A model generated the notes under the pieces. The model ran no database searches. It saw only the letters and a list, made by a program, of their open reading frames with translations, and had not been told where the DNA came from. A stretch of DNA of 64,000 bases from NCBI GenBank assembly GCA_035048495.1, contig JASUTR010000162.1:1-64000 (forward strand), written 5' to 3'. This document shows positions 10,901 through 24,358 of this stretch, piece by piece (position 1 is the first letter of the stretch; the number at the start of each line of letters is the position of its first letter). A program made the position numbers and the translations under genes. The DNA is from Euptelea pleiosperma. Lineage: Eukaryota; Streptophyta; Magnoliopsida; Ranunculales; Eupteleaceae.

Positions 10901-13900
10901 ACATTTGAAGTGTCCGAACAAGATTCGGGACAGTCGAAACAAGTTAGCTCCATCCGTGCGTCAACGTCTCAAATTGGACTCAGTTTGTGTGTTACATTCC
11001 GAAGCCTATAACTTGTGACTTTGTCGCAACCGAACCTCGTAATTGGACTCAAACTCTTCCATTACTATTGTTTCAACATATTTGAAGTGTTGGAATAAGA
11101 TTTGGGACAGTCGAAACAATTTAGCTCCATCCGTGCGTCAACGTCTCAAATTGGACTCAGTTTGTGTGTTACATTCCGAAGCCTATAACTTGGGACTTTG
11201 TCGTAACCGAACCTCGTAATTGGACACAAACTCTTCCATTACTATTGTTTCAACACATTTGAAGTGTTTGAATATGATTTGGGACAGTCGAAACAAGTTA
11301 GCTCCATCCCTGCGTCAACGTCTCAAATTGGACTCAGTTTGTGTGTTACATTCCGAAGCCTATAACTTGTGACTTTGTCGCAACCGAACCTCGTAATCGG
11401 ACTCAAACTCTTCCATTACTATTGTTTCAACATATTTGAAGTGTGGGAATAAGATTTGGGACAGTCGAAACAATTTAGCTCCATCCGTGCGTCAACGTCT
11501 CAAATTGGACTCAGTTTGTGTGTTACATTCCGAAGCCTATAACTTGGGACTTTGTCGTAACCGAACCTCGTAATTGGACTCAAACTCTTCCATTACTATT
11601 GTTTCAACACATTTGAAGTGTTTGAACATGATTTGGGACAGTCGAAACAAGTTAGCTCCATCCCTGCGTCAACGTCTCAAATTGGACTCAGTTTGTGTGT
11701 TACATTCCAAAGCCTATAACTTGTGACATTTTCATAACCGAACCTCGTAATTGGACTCAAACTCTTCCATTACTATTGTTTCAACACATTTGAAGTGTTT
11801 GAACAAGATTCGGGACAGTCGAAACAAGTTAGCTCCATCCGTACGTCAACGTCTCAAATTGGACTCAGTTTGTGTGTTACATTCCAAAGCCTATAACTTG
11901 TGACTTTGTCGCAACCGAACCTCGTAACTTTACTCAAACTCTTCCATTACTATTGTTTCAACACATTTGAAGTGTTTGAACAAGATTCGGGACAATCGAA
12001 ACAAGTTAGCTCCATCCGTGCGTCAACGTCTCAAATTGGACTCAGTTTGTGAGTTACATTCCAAAGCCTATAAATTGTGACTTTGTCGCAACCAAACCTC
12101 GTAACTTTACTCAAACTCTTCCATTACTATTGTTTCATCACATTTGAAGTGTCCGAAGAAGATTCGGGACTGTCGAAACAAGTTAGCTCCATCCGTGCGT
12201 CAACGTTTAAAATTGGACTCAGTTTGTGTGTTACATTCTGAAGCCTATAACTTGTGACTTTGTCGCAACCGGACCTCGTAATTGGACTCAAACACTTACA
12301 TTACTATTGTTTCAACATATTTGAAGTGTTGGAATAAGATTTGGGACAGTCGAAACAAGTTAGCTCCATCCGTGCGTCAACGTCTCAAATTGGACTCAGT
12401 TTGTGTGTTACATTCCGAAGCCTATAACTTGGGACTTTGTCGTAACCGAACCTCGTAATTGGACTCAAACTCTTCCATTACTATTGTTTCAACACATTTG
12501 AAGTGTTTGAACAAGATTCGGGACAGTCGAAACAAGTTAGCTCCATCCGTGCGTCAACGTCTCAAATTGGACTCAGTTTGTGTGTTACATTCCAAAGCCT
12601 ATAACTTGTGACTTTGTCGCAACCGAACCTCGTAACTTTACTCAAACTCTTCCATTACTATTGTTTCAACACATTTGAAGTGTTCGAACAAGATTCGGGA
12701 CAGTCGAAACAAGTTAGCTCCATCCGTGCGTCAACGTCTCAAATTGGACTCAGTTTGTGTGTTACATTCCGAAGCCTATAACTTGTGACTTTGTCGCAAC
12801 CGAACCTCGTAATTGGACTCAAACTCTTCCATTACTATTGTTTCAACATATTTGAAGTGTTGGAATAAGATTTGGGACAGTCGAAACAATTTAGCTCCAT
12901 CCGTGCGTCAACGTCTCAAATTGGACTCAGTTTGTGTGTTACATTCCGAAGCCTATAACTTGGGACTTTGTCGTAACCGAACCTCGTAATTGGACTCAAA
13001 CTCTTCCATTACTATTGTTTCAACACATTTGAAGTGTTTGAACAAGATTCGGGACAGTCGAAACAAGTTAGCTCCATCCGTGCGTCAACGTCTCAAATTG
13101 GACTCAGTTTGTGTGTTACATTCCAAAGCCTATAACTTGTGACTTTGTCATAACCGAACCTCGTAATTGGACTCAAACTCTTCCATTACTATTGTTTCAA
13201 CACATTTGAAGTGTTTGAACAAGATTCGGGACAGTCGAAACAAGTTAGCTCCATCCGTACGTCAACGTCTCAAATTGGACTCAGTTTGTGTGTTACATTC
13301 CAAAGCCTATAACTTGTGACTTTGTCGCAACCGAACCTCGTAACTTTACTCAAACTCTTCCATTACTATTGTTTCAACACATTTGAAGTGTTTGAACAAG
13401 ATTCGGGACAGTCGAAACAAGTTAGCTCCATCCGTGCGTCAACGTCTCAAATTGGACTCAGTTTGTGTGTTACATTCCAAAGCCTATAAATTGTGACTTT
13501 GTCGCAACCGAACCTCGTAACTTTACTCAAACTCTTCCATTACTATTGTTTCATCACATTTGAAGTGTCCGAAGAAGATTCGGGACTGTCGAAACAAGTT
13601 AGCTCCATCCGTGCGTCAACGTCTAAAATTGGACTCAGTTTGTGTGTTACATTCTGAAGCCTATAACTTGTGACTTTGTCGCAACCGAACCTCGTAATTG
13701 GACTCAAACTCTTCCATTACTATTGTTTCAACATATTTGAAGTGTTGGAATAAGATTTGGGACAGTCGAAACAAGTTAGCTCCATCCGTGCGTCAACGTC
13801 TCAAATTGGACTCAGTTTGTGTGTTACATTCCGAAGCCTATAACTTGTGACTTTGTCGCAACCGAACCTCGTAATTGGACTCAAACTCTTCCATTACTAT

Positions 13901-16900
13901 TGTTTCAACATATTTGAAGTGTTGGAATAAGATTTGGGACAGTCGAAACAATTTAGCTCCATCCGTGCGTCAACGTCTCAAATTGGACTCAGTTTGTGTG
14001 TTACATTCCGAAGCCTATAACTTGGGACTTTGTCGTAACCGAACCTCGTAATTGGACTCAAACTCTTCCATTACTATTGTTTCAACACATTTGAAGTGTT
14101 TGAACAAGATTCGGGACAGTCGAAACAAGTTAGCTCCATCCGTGCGTCAACGTCTCAAATTGGACTCAGTTTGTGTGTTACATTCCGAAGCCTATAACTT
14201 GTGACTTTGTCGCAACCGAACCTCGTAATTGGACTCAAACTCTTCCATTACTATTGTTTCAACACATTTGAAGTGTTTGAACAAGATTTGGGACAGTCGA
14301 AACAAGTTAGCTCCATCCGTGCGTCAACGTCTCAAATTGGACTCAGTTTGTGTGTTACATTCCAAAGCCTATAACTTGTGACTTTGTCGCAACCGAACCT
14401 CGTAACTTTACTCAAACTCTTCCATTACTATTGTTTCAACACATTTGAAGTGTTTGAACAAGATTCGGGACAGTCGAAACAAGTTAGCTCCATCCGTGCG
14501 TCAACGTCTCAAATTGGACTCAGTTTGTGAGTTACATTCCAAAGCCTATAAATTGTGACTTTGTCGCAACCAAACCTCGTAACTTTACTCAAACTCTTCA
14601 TTACTATTGTTTCATCACATTTGAAGTGTCCGAAGAAGATTCGGGACTGTCGAAACAAGTTAGCTCCATCCGTGCGTCAACGTTTAAAATTGGACTCAGT
14701 TTGTGTGTTACATTCTGAAGCCTATAACTTGTGACTTTGTCGCAACCGGACCTCGTAATTGGACTCAAACTCTTACATTACTATTGTTTCAACATATTTG
14801 AAGTGTTGGAATAAGATTTGGGACAGTCGAAACAAGTTAGCTCCATCCGTGCGTCAACGTCTCAAATTGGACTCAGTTTGTGTGTTACATTCCGAAGCCT
14901 ATAACTTGGGACTTTGTCGTAACCGAACCTCGTAATTGGACTCAAACTCTTCCATTACTATTGTTTCAACACATTTGAAGTGTTTGAACAAGATTTGGGA
15001 CAGTCGAAACAAGTTAGCTCCATCCGTGCGTCAACGTCTCAAATTGGACTAAGTTTGTGTGTTACATTCCAAAGCCTATAACTTGTGACATTTTCGTAAC
15101 CGAACCTCGTAATTGGACTCAAACTCTTCCATTACTATTGTTTCAACACATTTGAAGTGTTTGAACAAGATTCGGGACAGTCGAAACAAGTTAGCTCCAT
15201 CCGTACGTCAACGTCTCAAATTGGACTCAGTTTGTGTGTTACATTCCAAAGCCTATAACTTGTGACTTTGTCGCAACCGAACCTCGTAACTTTACTCAAA
15301 CTCTTCCATTACTATTGTTTCAACACATTTGAAGTGTCGAACAAGATTCGGGACAGTCGAAACAAGTTAGCTCCATCCGTACGTCAACGTCTCAAATTGG
15401 ACTCAGTTTGTGTGTTACATTCCAAAGCCTATAACTTGTGACTTTGTCGCAACCGAACCTCGTAACTTTACTCAAACTCTTCCATTACTATTGTTTCAAC
15501 ACATTTGAAGTGTTTGAACAAGATTCGGGACAGTCGAAACAAGTTAGCTCCATCCGTGCGTCAACGTCTCAAATTGGACTCAGTTTGTGTGTTACATTCC
15601 AAAGCCTATAACTTGTGACTTTGTCGCAACCGAACCTCGTAACTTTACTCAAACTCTTCCATTACTATTGTTTCAACACATTTGAAGTGTCCGAACAAGA
15701 TTCGGGACAGTCGAAACAAGTTAGCTCCATCCGTGCGTCAACGTCTCAAATTGGACTCAGTTTGTGTGTTACATTCCGAAGCCTATAACTTGTGACTTTG
15801 TCGCAACCGAACCTCGTAATTGGACTCAAACTCTTCCATTACTATTGTTTCAACATATTTGAAGTGTTGGAATAAGATTTGGGACAGTCGAAACAATTTA
15901 GCTCCATCCGTGCGTCAACGTCTCAAATTGGACTCAGTTTGTGTGTTACATTCCGAAGCCTATAACTTGGGACTTTGTCGTAACCGAACCTCGTAATTGG
16001 ACTCAAACTCTTCCATTACTATTGTTTCAACACATTTGAAGTGTTTGAACAAGATTCGGGACAGTCGAAACAAGTTAGCTCCATCCGTGCGTCAACGTCT
16101 CAAATTGGACTCAGTTTGTGTGTTACATTCCGAAGCCTATAACTTGTGACTTTGTCGCAACCGACCTCGTAATTGGACTCAAACTCTTCCATTACTATTG
16201 TTTCAACACATTTGAAGTGTTGGAACAAGATTCGGGACAGTCGAAACAAGTTAGCTCCATCCGTGCGTCAACGTCTCAAATTGGACTCAGTTTGTGTGTT
16301 ACATTCCAAAGCCTATAACTTGTGACTTTGTCGCAACCGAACCTCGTAACTTTACTCAAACTCTTCCATTACTATTGTTTCAACACATTTGAAGTGTTTG
16401 AACAAGATTCGGGACAGTCGAAACAAGTTAGCTCCATCCGTGCGTCAACGTCTCAAATTGGACTCAGTTTGTGAGTTACATTCCAAAGCCTATAAATTGT
16501 GACTTTGTCGCAACCAAACCTCGTAACTTTACTCAAACTCTTCCATTACTATTGTTTCATCACATTTGAAGTGTCCGAAGAAGATTCGGGACTGTCGAAA
16601 CAAGTTAGCTCCATCCGTGCGTCAACGTTTAAAATTGGACTCAGTTTGTGTGTTACATTCTGAAGCCTATAACTTGTGACTTTGTCGCAACCGAACCTCG
16701 TAACTTTACTCAAACTCTTCCATTACTATTGTTTCAACACATTTGAAGTGTTTGAACAAGATTCGGGACAGTCGAAACAAGTTAGCTCCATCCGTGCGTC
16801 AACGTCTCAAATTGGACTCAGTTTGTGAGTTACATTCCAAAGCCTATAAATTGTGACTTTGTCGCAACCAAACCTCGTAACTTTACTCAAACTCTTGCAT

Positions 16901-17517
16901 TACTATTGTTTCATCACATTTGAATTGTCCGAAGAAGATTCGGGATTGTCGAAACAAGTTAGCTCCATCCGTGCGTCAACGTTTAAAATTGGACTCAGTT
17001 TGTGTGTTACATTCTAAGCCTATAACTTGTGACTTTGTCGCAACCGACCTCGTAATTGGACTCAAACTCTTACATTACTATTGTTTCAACATATTTGAAG
17101 TGTTGGAATAAGATTTGGGACAGTCGAAACAAGTTAGCTCCATCCGTGCGTCAACGTCTCAAATTGGACTCAGTTTGTGTGTTACATTCCGAAGCCTATA
17201 ACTTGGGACTTTGTCGTAACCGAACCTCGTAATTGGACTCAAACTCTTCCATTACTATTGTTTCAACACATTTGAAGTGTTTGAACAAGATTTGGGACAG
17301 TCGAAACAAGTTAGCTCCATCCGTGCGTCAACGTCTCAAATTGGACTCAGTTTGTGTGTTACATTCCAAAGCCTATAACTTGTGACATTTTCGTAACCGA
17401 ACCTCGTAATTGGACTCAAACTCTTCCATTACTATTGTTTCAACACATTTGAAGTGTTTGAACAAGATTCGGGACAGTCGAAACAAGTTAGCTCCATCCG
17501 TGCGTCAACGTCTCAAA
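7968..17517 (+). repeat. Mixed modules in the irregular domain
   Basis: About 54 monomers of types A to F in variable order. E monomers lie near 9218, 10099, 12048, 14525, 16466 and 16822. Local marks include GAAAATGATTTGGG near 9678, GAATATGATTTGGG near 11270, GTAATCGGACTC near 11394, GTGTGGGAATAAG near 11441 and the rare AAACACTTACATT near 12290, which recurs at the ends of later blocks (22191, 28556, 52608). Several stretches repeat each other in part, but I could not define a constant period. No gene or other element is visible. Confidence 0.75.
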
Positions 17518-20500
17518 TTGGACTCAGTTTGTGAGTTACATTCCAAAGCCTATAAATTGTGACTTTGTCGCAACCGAAACCTCGTAACTTTACTCAAACT
17601 CTTCCATTACTATTGTTTCATCACATTTGAAGTGTCCGAAGAAGATTCGGGACTGTCGAAACAAGTTAGCTCCATCCGTGCGTCAACGTCTAAAATTGGA
17701 CTCAGTTTGTGTGTTACATTCCAAAGCCTATAACTTGTGACTTTGTCGCAACCGAACCTCGTAACTTGACTCAAACTCTTCCATTACTATTGTTTCAACA
17801 CATTTGAAGTGTCGAATAAGATTCGGGACAGTCGAAACAAGTTAGCTCCATCCGTGCGTCAACGTCTCAAATTGGACTCAGTTTGTGTGTTACATTCGAA
17901 GCCTATAACTTGTGACTTTGTCGCAACCGAACCTCGTAATTGGACTCAAACTCTTCCATTACTATTGTTTCAACACATTTGAAGTGTTTGAACAAGATTC
18001 GGGACAGTCGAAACAAGTTAGCTCCATCCGTGCGTCAACGTCTCAAATTGGACTCAGTTTGTGTGTTACATTCCAAAGCCTATAACTTGTGACTTTGTCG
18101 TAACCGAACCTCGTAATTGGACTCAAACTCTTCCATTACTATTGTTTCAACACATTTGAAGTGTTCGAACAAGATTCGGGACAGTCGAAACAAGTTAGCT
18201 CCATCCGTGCGTCAACGTCTCAAATTGGACTCAGTTTGTGTGTTACATTCAGAAGCCTATAACTTGTGACTTTGTCGCAACCGAACCTCGTAACTTTACT
18301 CAAACTCTTCCATTACTATTGTTTCAACACATTTGAAGTGTTTGAACAAGATTCGGGACAGTCGAAACAAGTTAGCTCCATCCGTGCGTCAACGTCTCAA
18401 ATTGGACTCAGTTTGTGAGTTACATTCCAAAGCCTATAAATTGTGACTTTGTCGCAACCAAACCTCGTAACTTTACTCAAACTCTTCCATTACTATTGTT
18501 TCATCACATTTGAAGTGTCCGAAGAAGATTCGGGACTGTCGAAACAAGTTAGCTCCATCCGTGCGTCAACGTTTAAAATTGGACTCAGTTTGTGTGTTAC
18601 ATTCTAAGCCTATAACTTGTGACTTTGTCGCAACCGGACCTCGTAATTGGACTCAAACTCTTACATTACTATTGTTTCAACATATTTGAAGTGTTGGAAT
18701 AAGATTTGGGACAGTCGAAACAAGTTAGCTCCATCCGTGCGTCAACGTCTCAAATTGGACTCAGTTTGTGTGTTACATTCCGAAGCCTATAACTTGGGAC
18801 TTTGTCGTAACCGAACCTCGTAATTGGACTCAAACTCTTCCATTACTATTGTTTCAACACATTTGAAGTGTTTGAACAAGATTTGGGACAGTCGAAACAA
18901 GTTAGCTCCATCCGTGCGTCAACGTCTCAAATTGGACTAAGTTTGTGTGTTACATTCCAAAGCCTATAACTTGTGACATTTTCGTAACCGAACCTCGTAA
19001 TTGGACTCAAACTCTTCCATTACTATTGTTTCAACACATTTGAAGTGTTTGAACAAGATTCGGGACAGTCGAAACAAGTTAGCTCCATCCGTGCGTCAAC
19101 GTCTCAAATTGGACTCAGTTTGTGAGTTACATTCCAAAGCCTATAACTTGTGACTTTGTCGCAACCAAACCTCGTAACTTTACTCAAACTCTTCCATTAC
19201 TATTGTTTCATCACATTTGAAGTGTCCGAAGAAGATTCGGGACTGTCGAAACAAGTTAGCTCCATCCGTGCGTCAACGTTTAAAATTGGACTCAGTTTGT
19301 GTGTTACATTCCAAAGCCTATAAATTGTGACTTTGTCGCAACCGAACCTCGTAACTTGACTCAAACTCTTCCATTACTATTGTTTCATCACATTTGAAGT
19401 GTCCGAAGAAGATTCGGGACTGTCGAAACAAGTTAGCTCCATCCGTGCGTCAACGTTAAAATTGGACTCAGTTTGTGTGTTACATTCTGAAGCCTATAAC
19501 TTGTGACTTTGTCGCAACCGAACCTCGTAACTTGACTCAAACTCTTCCATTACTATTGTTTCAACACATTTGAAGTGTTTGAACAAGATTCGGGACAGTC
19601 GAAACAAGTTAGCTCCATCCGTGCGTCAACGTCTCAAATTGGACTCAGTTTGTGTGTTACATTCCAAAGCCTATAACTTGTGACTTTGTCACAACCGAAC
19701 CTCGTAACTTTACTCAAACTCTTCCATTACTATTGTTTCAACACATTTGAAGTGTCGAAGAAGATTCGGGACAGTCGAAACAAGTTAGCTCCATCCGTGC
19801 GTCAACGTCTCAAATTGGACTCAGTTTGTGTGTTACATTCCAGAAGCCTATAACTTGTGACTTTGTCGCAACCGAACCTCGTAACTTTACTCAAACTCTT
19901 CCATTACTATTGTTTCAACACATTTGAAGTGTTTGAACAAGATTCGGGACAGTCGAAACAAGTTAGCTCCATCCGTGCGTCAACGTCTCAAATTGGACTC
20001 AGTTTGTGAGTTACATTCCAAAGCCTATAAATTGTGACTTTGTCGCAACCAAACCTCGTAACTTTACTCAAACTCTTCCATTACTATTGTTTCATCACAT
20101 TTGAAGTGTCCGAAGAAGATTCGGGACTGTCGAAACAAGTTAGCTCCATCCGTGCGTCAACGTTTAAAATTGGACTCAGTTTGTGTGTTACATTCTAAGC
20201 CTATAACTTGTGACTTTGTCGCAACCGACCTCGTAATTGGACTCAAACTCTTACATTACTATTGTTTCAACATATTTGAAGTGTTGGAATAAGATTTGGG
20301 ACAGTCGAAACAAGTTAGCTCCATCCGTGCGTCAACGTCTCAAATTGGACTCAGTTTGTGTGTTACATTCCGAAGCCTATAACTTGGGACTTTGTCGTAA
20401 CCGAACCTCGTAATTGGACTCAAACTCTTCCATTACTATTGTTTCAACACATTTGAAGTGTTTGAACAAGATTTGGGACAGTCGAAACAAGTTAGCTCCA

Positions 20501-22467
20501 TCCGTGCGTCAACGTCTCAAATTGGACTAAGTTTGTGTGTTACATTCCAAAGCCTATAACTTGTGACATTTTCGTAACCGAACCTCGTAATTGGACTCAA
20601 ACTCTTCCATTACTATTGTTTCAACACATTTGAAGTGTTTGAACAAGATTCGGGACAGTCGAAACAAGTTAGCTCCATCCGTGCGTCAACGTCTCAAATT
20701 GGACTCAGTTTGTGTGTTACATTCCAAAGCCTATAAATTGTGACTTTGTCGCAACCGAACCTCGTAACTTTACTCAAACTCTTCCATTACTATTGTTTCA
20801 TCACATTTGAAGTGTCCGAAGAAGATTCGGGACTGTCGAAACAAGTTAGCTCCATCCGTGCGTCAACGTCTCAAATTGGACTCAGTTTGTGAGTTACATT
20901 CCAAAGCCTATAAATTGTGACTTTGTCGCAACCAAACCTCGTAACTTTACTCAAACTCTTCCATTACTATTGTTTCATCACATTTGAAGTGTCCGAAGAA
21001 GATTCGGGACTGTCGAAACAAGTTAGCTCCATCCGTGCGTCAACGTTTAAAATTGGACTCAGTTTGTGTGTTACATTCTGAAGCCTATAACTTGTGACTT
21101 TGTCGCAACCGAACCTCGTAACTTTACTCAAACTCTTCCATTACTATTGTTTCAACACATTTGAAGTGTTTGAACAAGATTCGGGACAGTCGAAACAAGT
21201 TAGCTCCATCCGTGCGTCAACGTCTCAAATTGGACTCAGTTTGTGTGTTACATTCCGAAGCCTATAACTTGTGACTTTGTCGCAACCGAACCTCGTAACT
21301 TGACTCAAACTCTTCCATTACTATTGTTTCAACACATTTGAAGTGTCGAAGAAGATTCGGGACAGTCGAAACAAGTTAGCTCCATCCGTGCGTCAACGTC
21401 TCAAATTGGACTCAGTTTGTGTGTTACATTCCGAAGCCTATAACTTGGGACTTTGTCGTAACCGAACCTCGTAATTGGACTCAAACTCTTCCATTACTAT
21501 TGTTTCAACACATTTGAAGTGTTTGAACAAGATTTGGGACAGTCGAAACAAGTTAGCTCCATCCGTGCGTCAACGTCTCAAATTGGACTCAGTTTGTGTG
21601 TTACATTCCAAAGCCTATAACTTGTGACATTTTCGTAACCGAACCTCGTAATTGGACTCAAACTCTTCCATTACTATTGTTTCAACACATTTGAAGTGTT
21701 TGAACAAGATTCGGGACAGTCGAAACAAGTTAGCTCCATCCGTGCGTCAACGTCTCAAATTGGACTCAGTTTGTGAGTTACATTCCAAAGCCTATAAATT
21801 GTGACTTTGTCGCAACCAAACCTCGTAACTTTACTCAAACTCTTCCATTACTATTGTTTCATCACATTTGAAGTGTCCGAAGAAGATTCGGGACTGTCGA
21901 AACAAGTTAGCTCCATCCGTGCGTCAACGTCTAAAATTGGACTCAGTTTGTGTGTTACATTCAGAAGCCTATAACTTGTGACTTTGTCGCAACCAAACCT
22001 CGTAACTTTACTCAAACTCTTCCATTACTATTGTTTCATCACATTTGAAGTGTCCGAAGAAGATTCGGGACTGTCGAAACAAGTTAGCTCCATCCGTGCG
22101 TCAACGTTTAAAATTGGACTCAGTTTGTGTGTTACATTCTGAAGCCTATAACTTGTGACTTTGTCGCAACCGGACCTCGTAATTGGACTCAAACACTTAC
22201 ATTACTATTGTTTCAACATATTTGAAGTGTTGGAATAAGATTTGGGACAGTCGAAACAAGTTAGCTCCATCCGTGCGTCAACGTCTCAAATTGGACTCAG
22301 TTTGTGTGTTACATTCCGAAGCCTATAACTTGGGACTTTGTCGTAACCGAACCTCGTAATTGGACTCAAACTCTTCCATTACTATTGTTTCAACACATTT
22401 GAAGTGTTTGAACAAGATTTGGGACAGTCGAAACAAGTTAGCTCCATCCGTGCGTCAACGTCTCAAG
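17518..22467 (+). repeat. Stretch rich in 4-5-monomer E-F-B-C-D modules
   Basis: E monomers recur near 17520, 18411, 19119, 20003, 20888 and 21768, which is every 5, 4, 5, 5 and 5 monomers. Most are followed by the one-base-short F (CATTCTAAGCC), then B, then C and D. The content resembles the distal part of the 36-type blocks (compare 25,487-28,831). Many D/E hybrids are present, with features of both types in one monomer. It directly precedes the first regular block. Confidence 0.75.
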
Positions 22468-24333
22468 TTGGACTAAGTTTGTGTGTTACATTCCAAAGCC
22501 TATAACTTGTGACATTTTCGTAACCGAACCTCGTAATTGGACTCAAACTCTTCCATTACTATTGTTTCAACACATTTGAAGTGTTTGAACATGATTTGGG
22601 ACAGTCGAAACAAGTTAGCTCCATCCCTGCGTCAACGTCTCAAATTGGACTCAGTTTGTGTGTTACATTCCAAAGCCTATAACTTGTGACATTTTCATAA
22701 CCGAACCTCGTAATTGGACTCAAACTCTTCCATTACTATTGTTTCAACACATTTGAAGTGTTTGAACAAGATTCGGGACAGTCGAAACAAGTTAGCTCCA
22801 TCCGTACGTCAACGTCTCAAATTGGACTCAGTTTGTGTGTTACATTCCAAAGCCTATAACTTGTGACTTTGTCGCAACCGAACCTCGTAACTTTACTCAA
22901 ACTCTTCCATTACTATTGTTTCAACACATTTGAAGTGTTTGAACAAGATTCGGGACAATCGAAACAAGTTAGCTCCATCCGTGCGTCAACGTCTCAAATT
23001 GGACTCAGTTTGTGAGTTACATTCCAAAGCCTATAAATTGTGACTTTGTCGCAACCAAACCTCGTAACTTTACTCAAACTCTTCCATTACTATTGTTTCA
23101 TCACATTTGAAGTGTCCGAAGAAGATTCGGGACTGTCGAAACAAGTTAGCTCCATCCGTGCGTCAACGTTTAAAATTGGACTCAGTTTGGGTGTTACATT
23201 CTGAAGCCTATAACTTGTGACTTTGTCGCAACCGAACCTCGTAATTGGACTCAAACTCTTCCATTACTATTGTTTCAATATATTTGAAGTGTTGGAATAA
23301 GATTTGGGACAGTCGAAACAATTTAGCTCCATCCGTGCGTCAACGTCTCAAATTGGACTCAGTTTGTGTGTTACATTCCGAAGCCTATAACTTGGGACTT
23401 TGTCGTAACCGAACCTCGTAATTGGACTCAAACTCTTCCATTACTATTGTTTCAACACATTTGAAGTGTTTGAACATGATTTGGGACAGTCGAAACAAGT
23501 TAGCTCCATCCCTGCGTCAACGTCTCAAATTGGACTCAGTTTGTGTGTTACATTCCAAAGCCTATAACTTGTGACATTTTCATAACCGAACCTCGTAATT
23601 GGACTCAAACTCTTACATTACTATTGTTTCAACACATTTGAAGTGTTTGAACAAGATTCGGGACAGTCGAAACAAGTTAGCTCCATCCGTACGTCAACGT
23701 CTCAAATTGGACTCAGTTTGTGTGTTACATTCCAAAGCCTATAACTTGTGACTTTGTCATAACCGAACCTCGTAATTGGACTCAAACTCTTCCATTACTA
23801 TTGTTTCAACACATTTGAAGTGTTTGAACAAGATTCGGGACAGTCGAAACAAGTTAGCTCCATCCGTACGTCAACGTCTCAAATTGGACTCAGTTTGTGT
23901 GTTACATTCCAAAGCCTATAACTTGTGACTTTGTCGCAACCGAACCTCGTAACTTTACTCAAACTCTTCCATTACTATTGTTTCAACATATTTGAAGTGT
24001 TGGAATAAGATTTGGGACAGTCGAAACAATTTAGCTCCATCCGTGCGTCAACGTCTCAAATTGGACTCAGTTTGTGTGTTACATTCCGAAGCCTATAACT
24101 TGGGACTTTGTCGTAATCGAACCTCGTAATTGGACTCAAACTCTTCCATTACTATTGTTTAAACACATTTGAAGTGTTTGAACAAGATTCGGGACAGTCG
24201 AAACAAGTTAGCTCCATCCGTGCGTCAACGTCTCAAATTGGCCTCAGTTTGTGTGTTACATTCCAAAGCCTATAACTTGTGACTTTGTCGCAACCGACCT
24301 CGTAATTGGACTCAAACTATTCCATTACTATTG

Positions 24334-24358
24334 TTTCAACACATTTGAAGTGTTGGAA
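24334..24358 (+). other. Inverted repeat, 9-bp arms and 7-nt loop (one example)
   Basis: TTTCAACAC (24334-24342) faces GTGTTGGAA (24350-24358) across the loop ATTTGAA. Eight of nine positions pair and the ninth is a G-T wobble. The same monomer position in type A/F has CAACATATTTGAAGTGTTGG (one arm mismatch), and in B, C and D has GTGTTTGAA (arm shifted by one base). Short dyads of this kind are reported to be enriched in centromeric satellites and could extrude as cruciforms. Any function here is inference. Confidence 0.4.

Larger units (their letters stand above)
1..22467 (+). repeat. Irregular satellite domain, no fixed higher-order period
   Basis: Monomer types recur in this part but without a constant block length. 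The easily scored E type (GTGAGTTAC plus TCATCACATT) lies near 719, 1611, 2495, 3556, 4440, 6565, 7625, 9218, 10099, 12048, 14525 and 16466, which is spacings of 5, 5, 6, 5, 12, 6, 9, 5, 11, 14 and 11 monomers. Further E copies follow every 2-5 monomers up to 21,768. When the phase of the regular blocks downstream is extrapolated backwards, E monomers do not fall at the expected indices. Parts of the domain are nevertheless recognisable copies of block segments. I infer older or more rearranged array, or the flank of the most recently amplified core. Confidence 0.8.
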
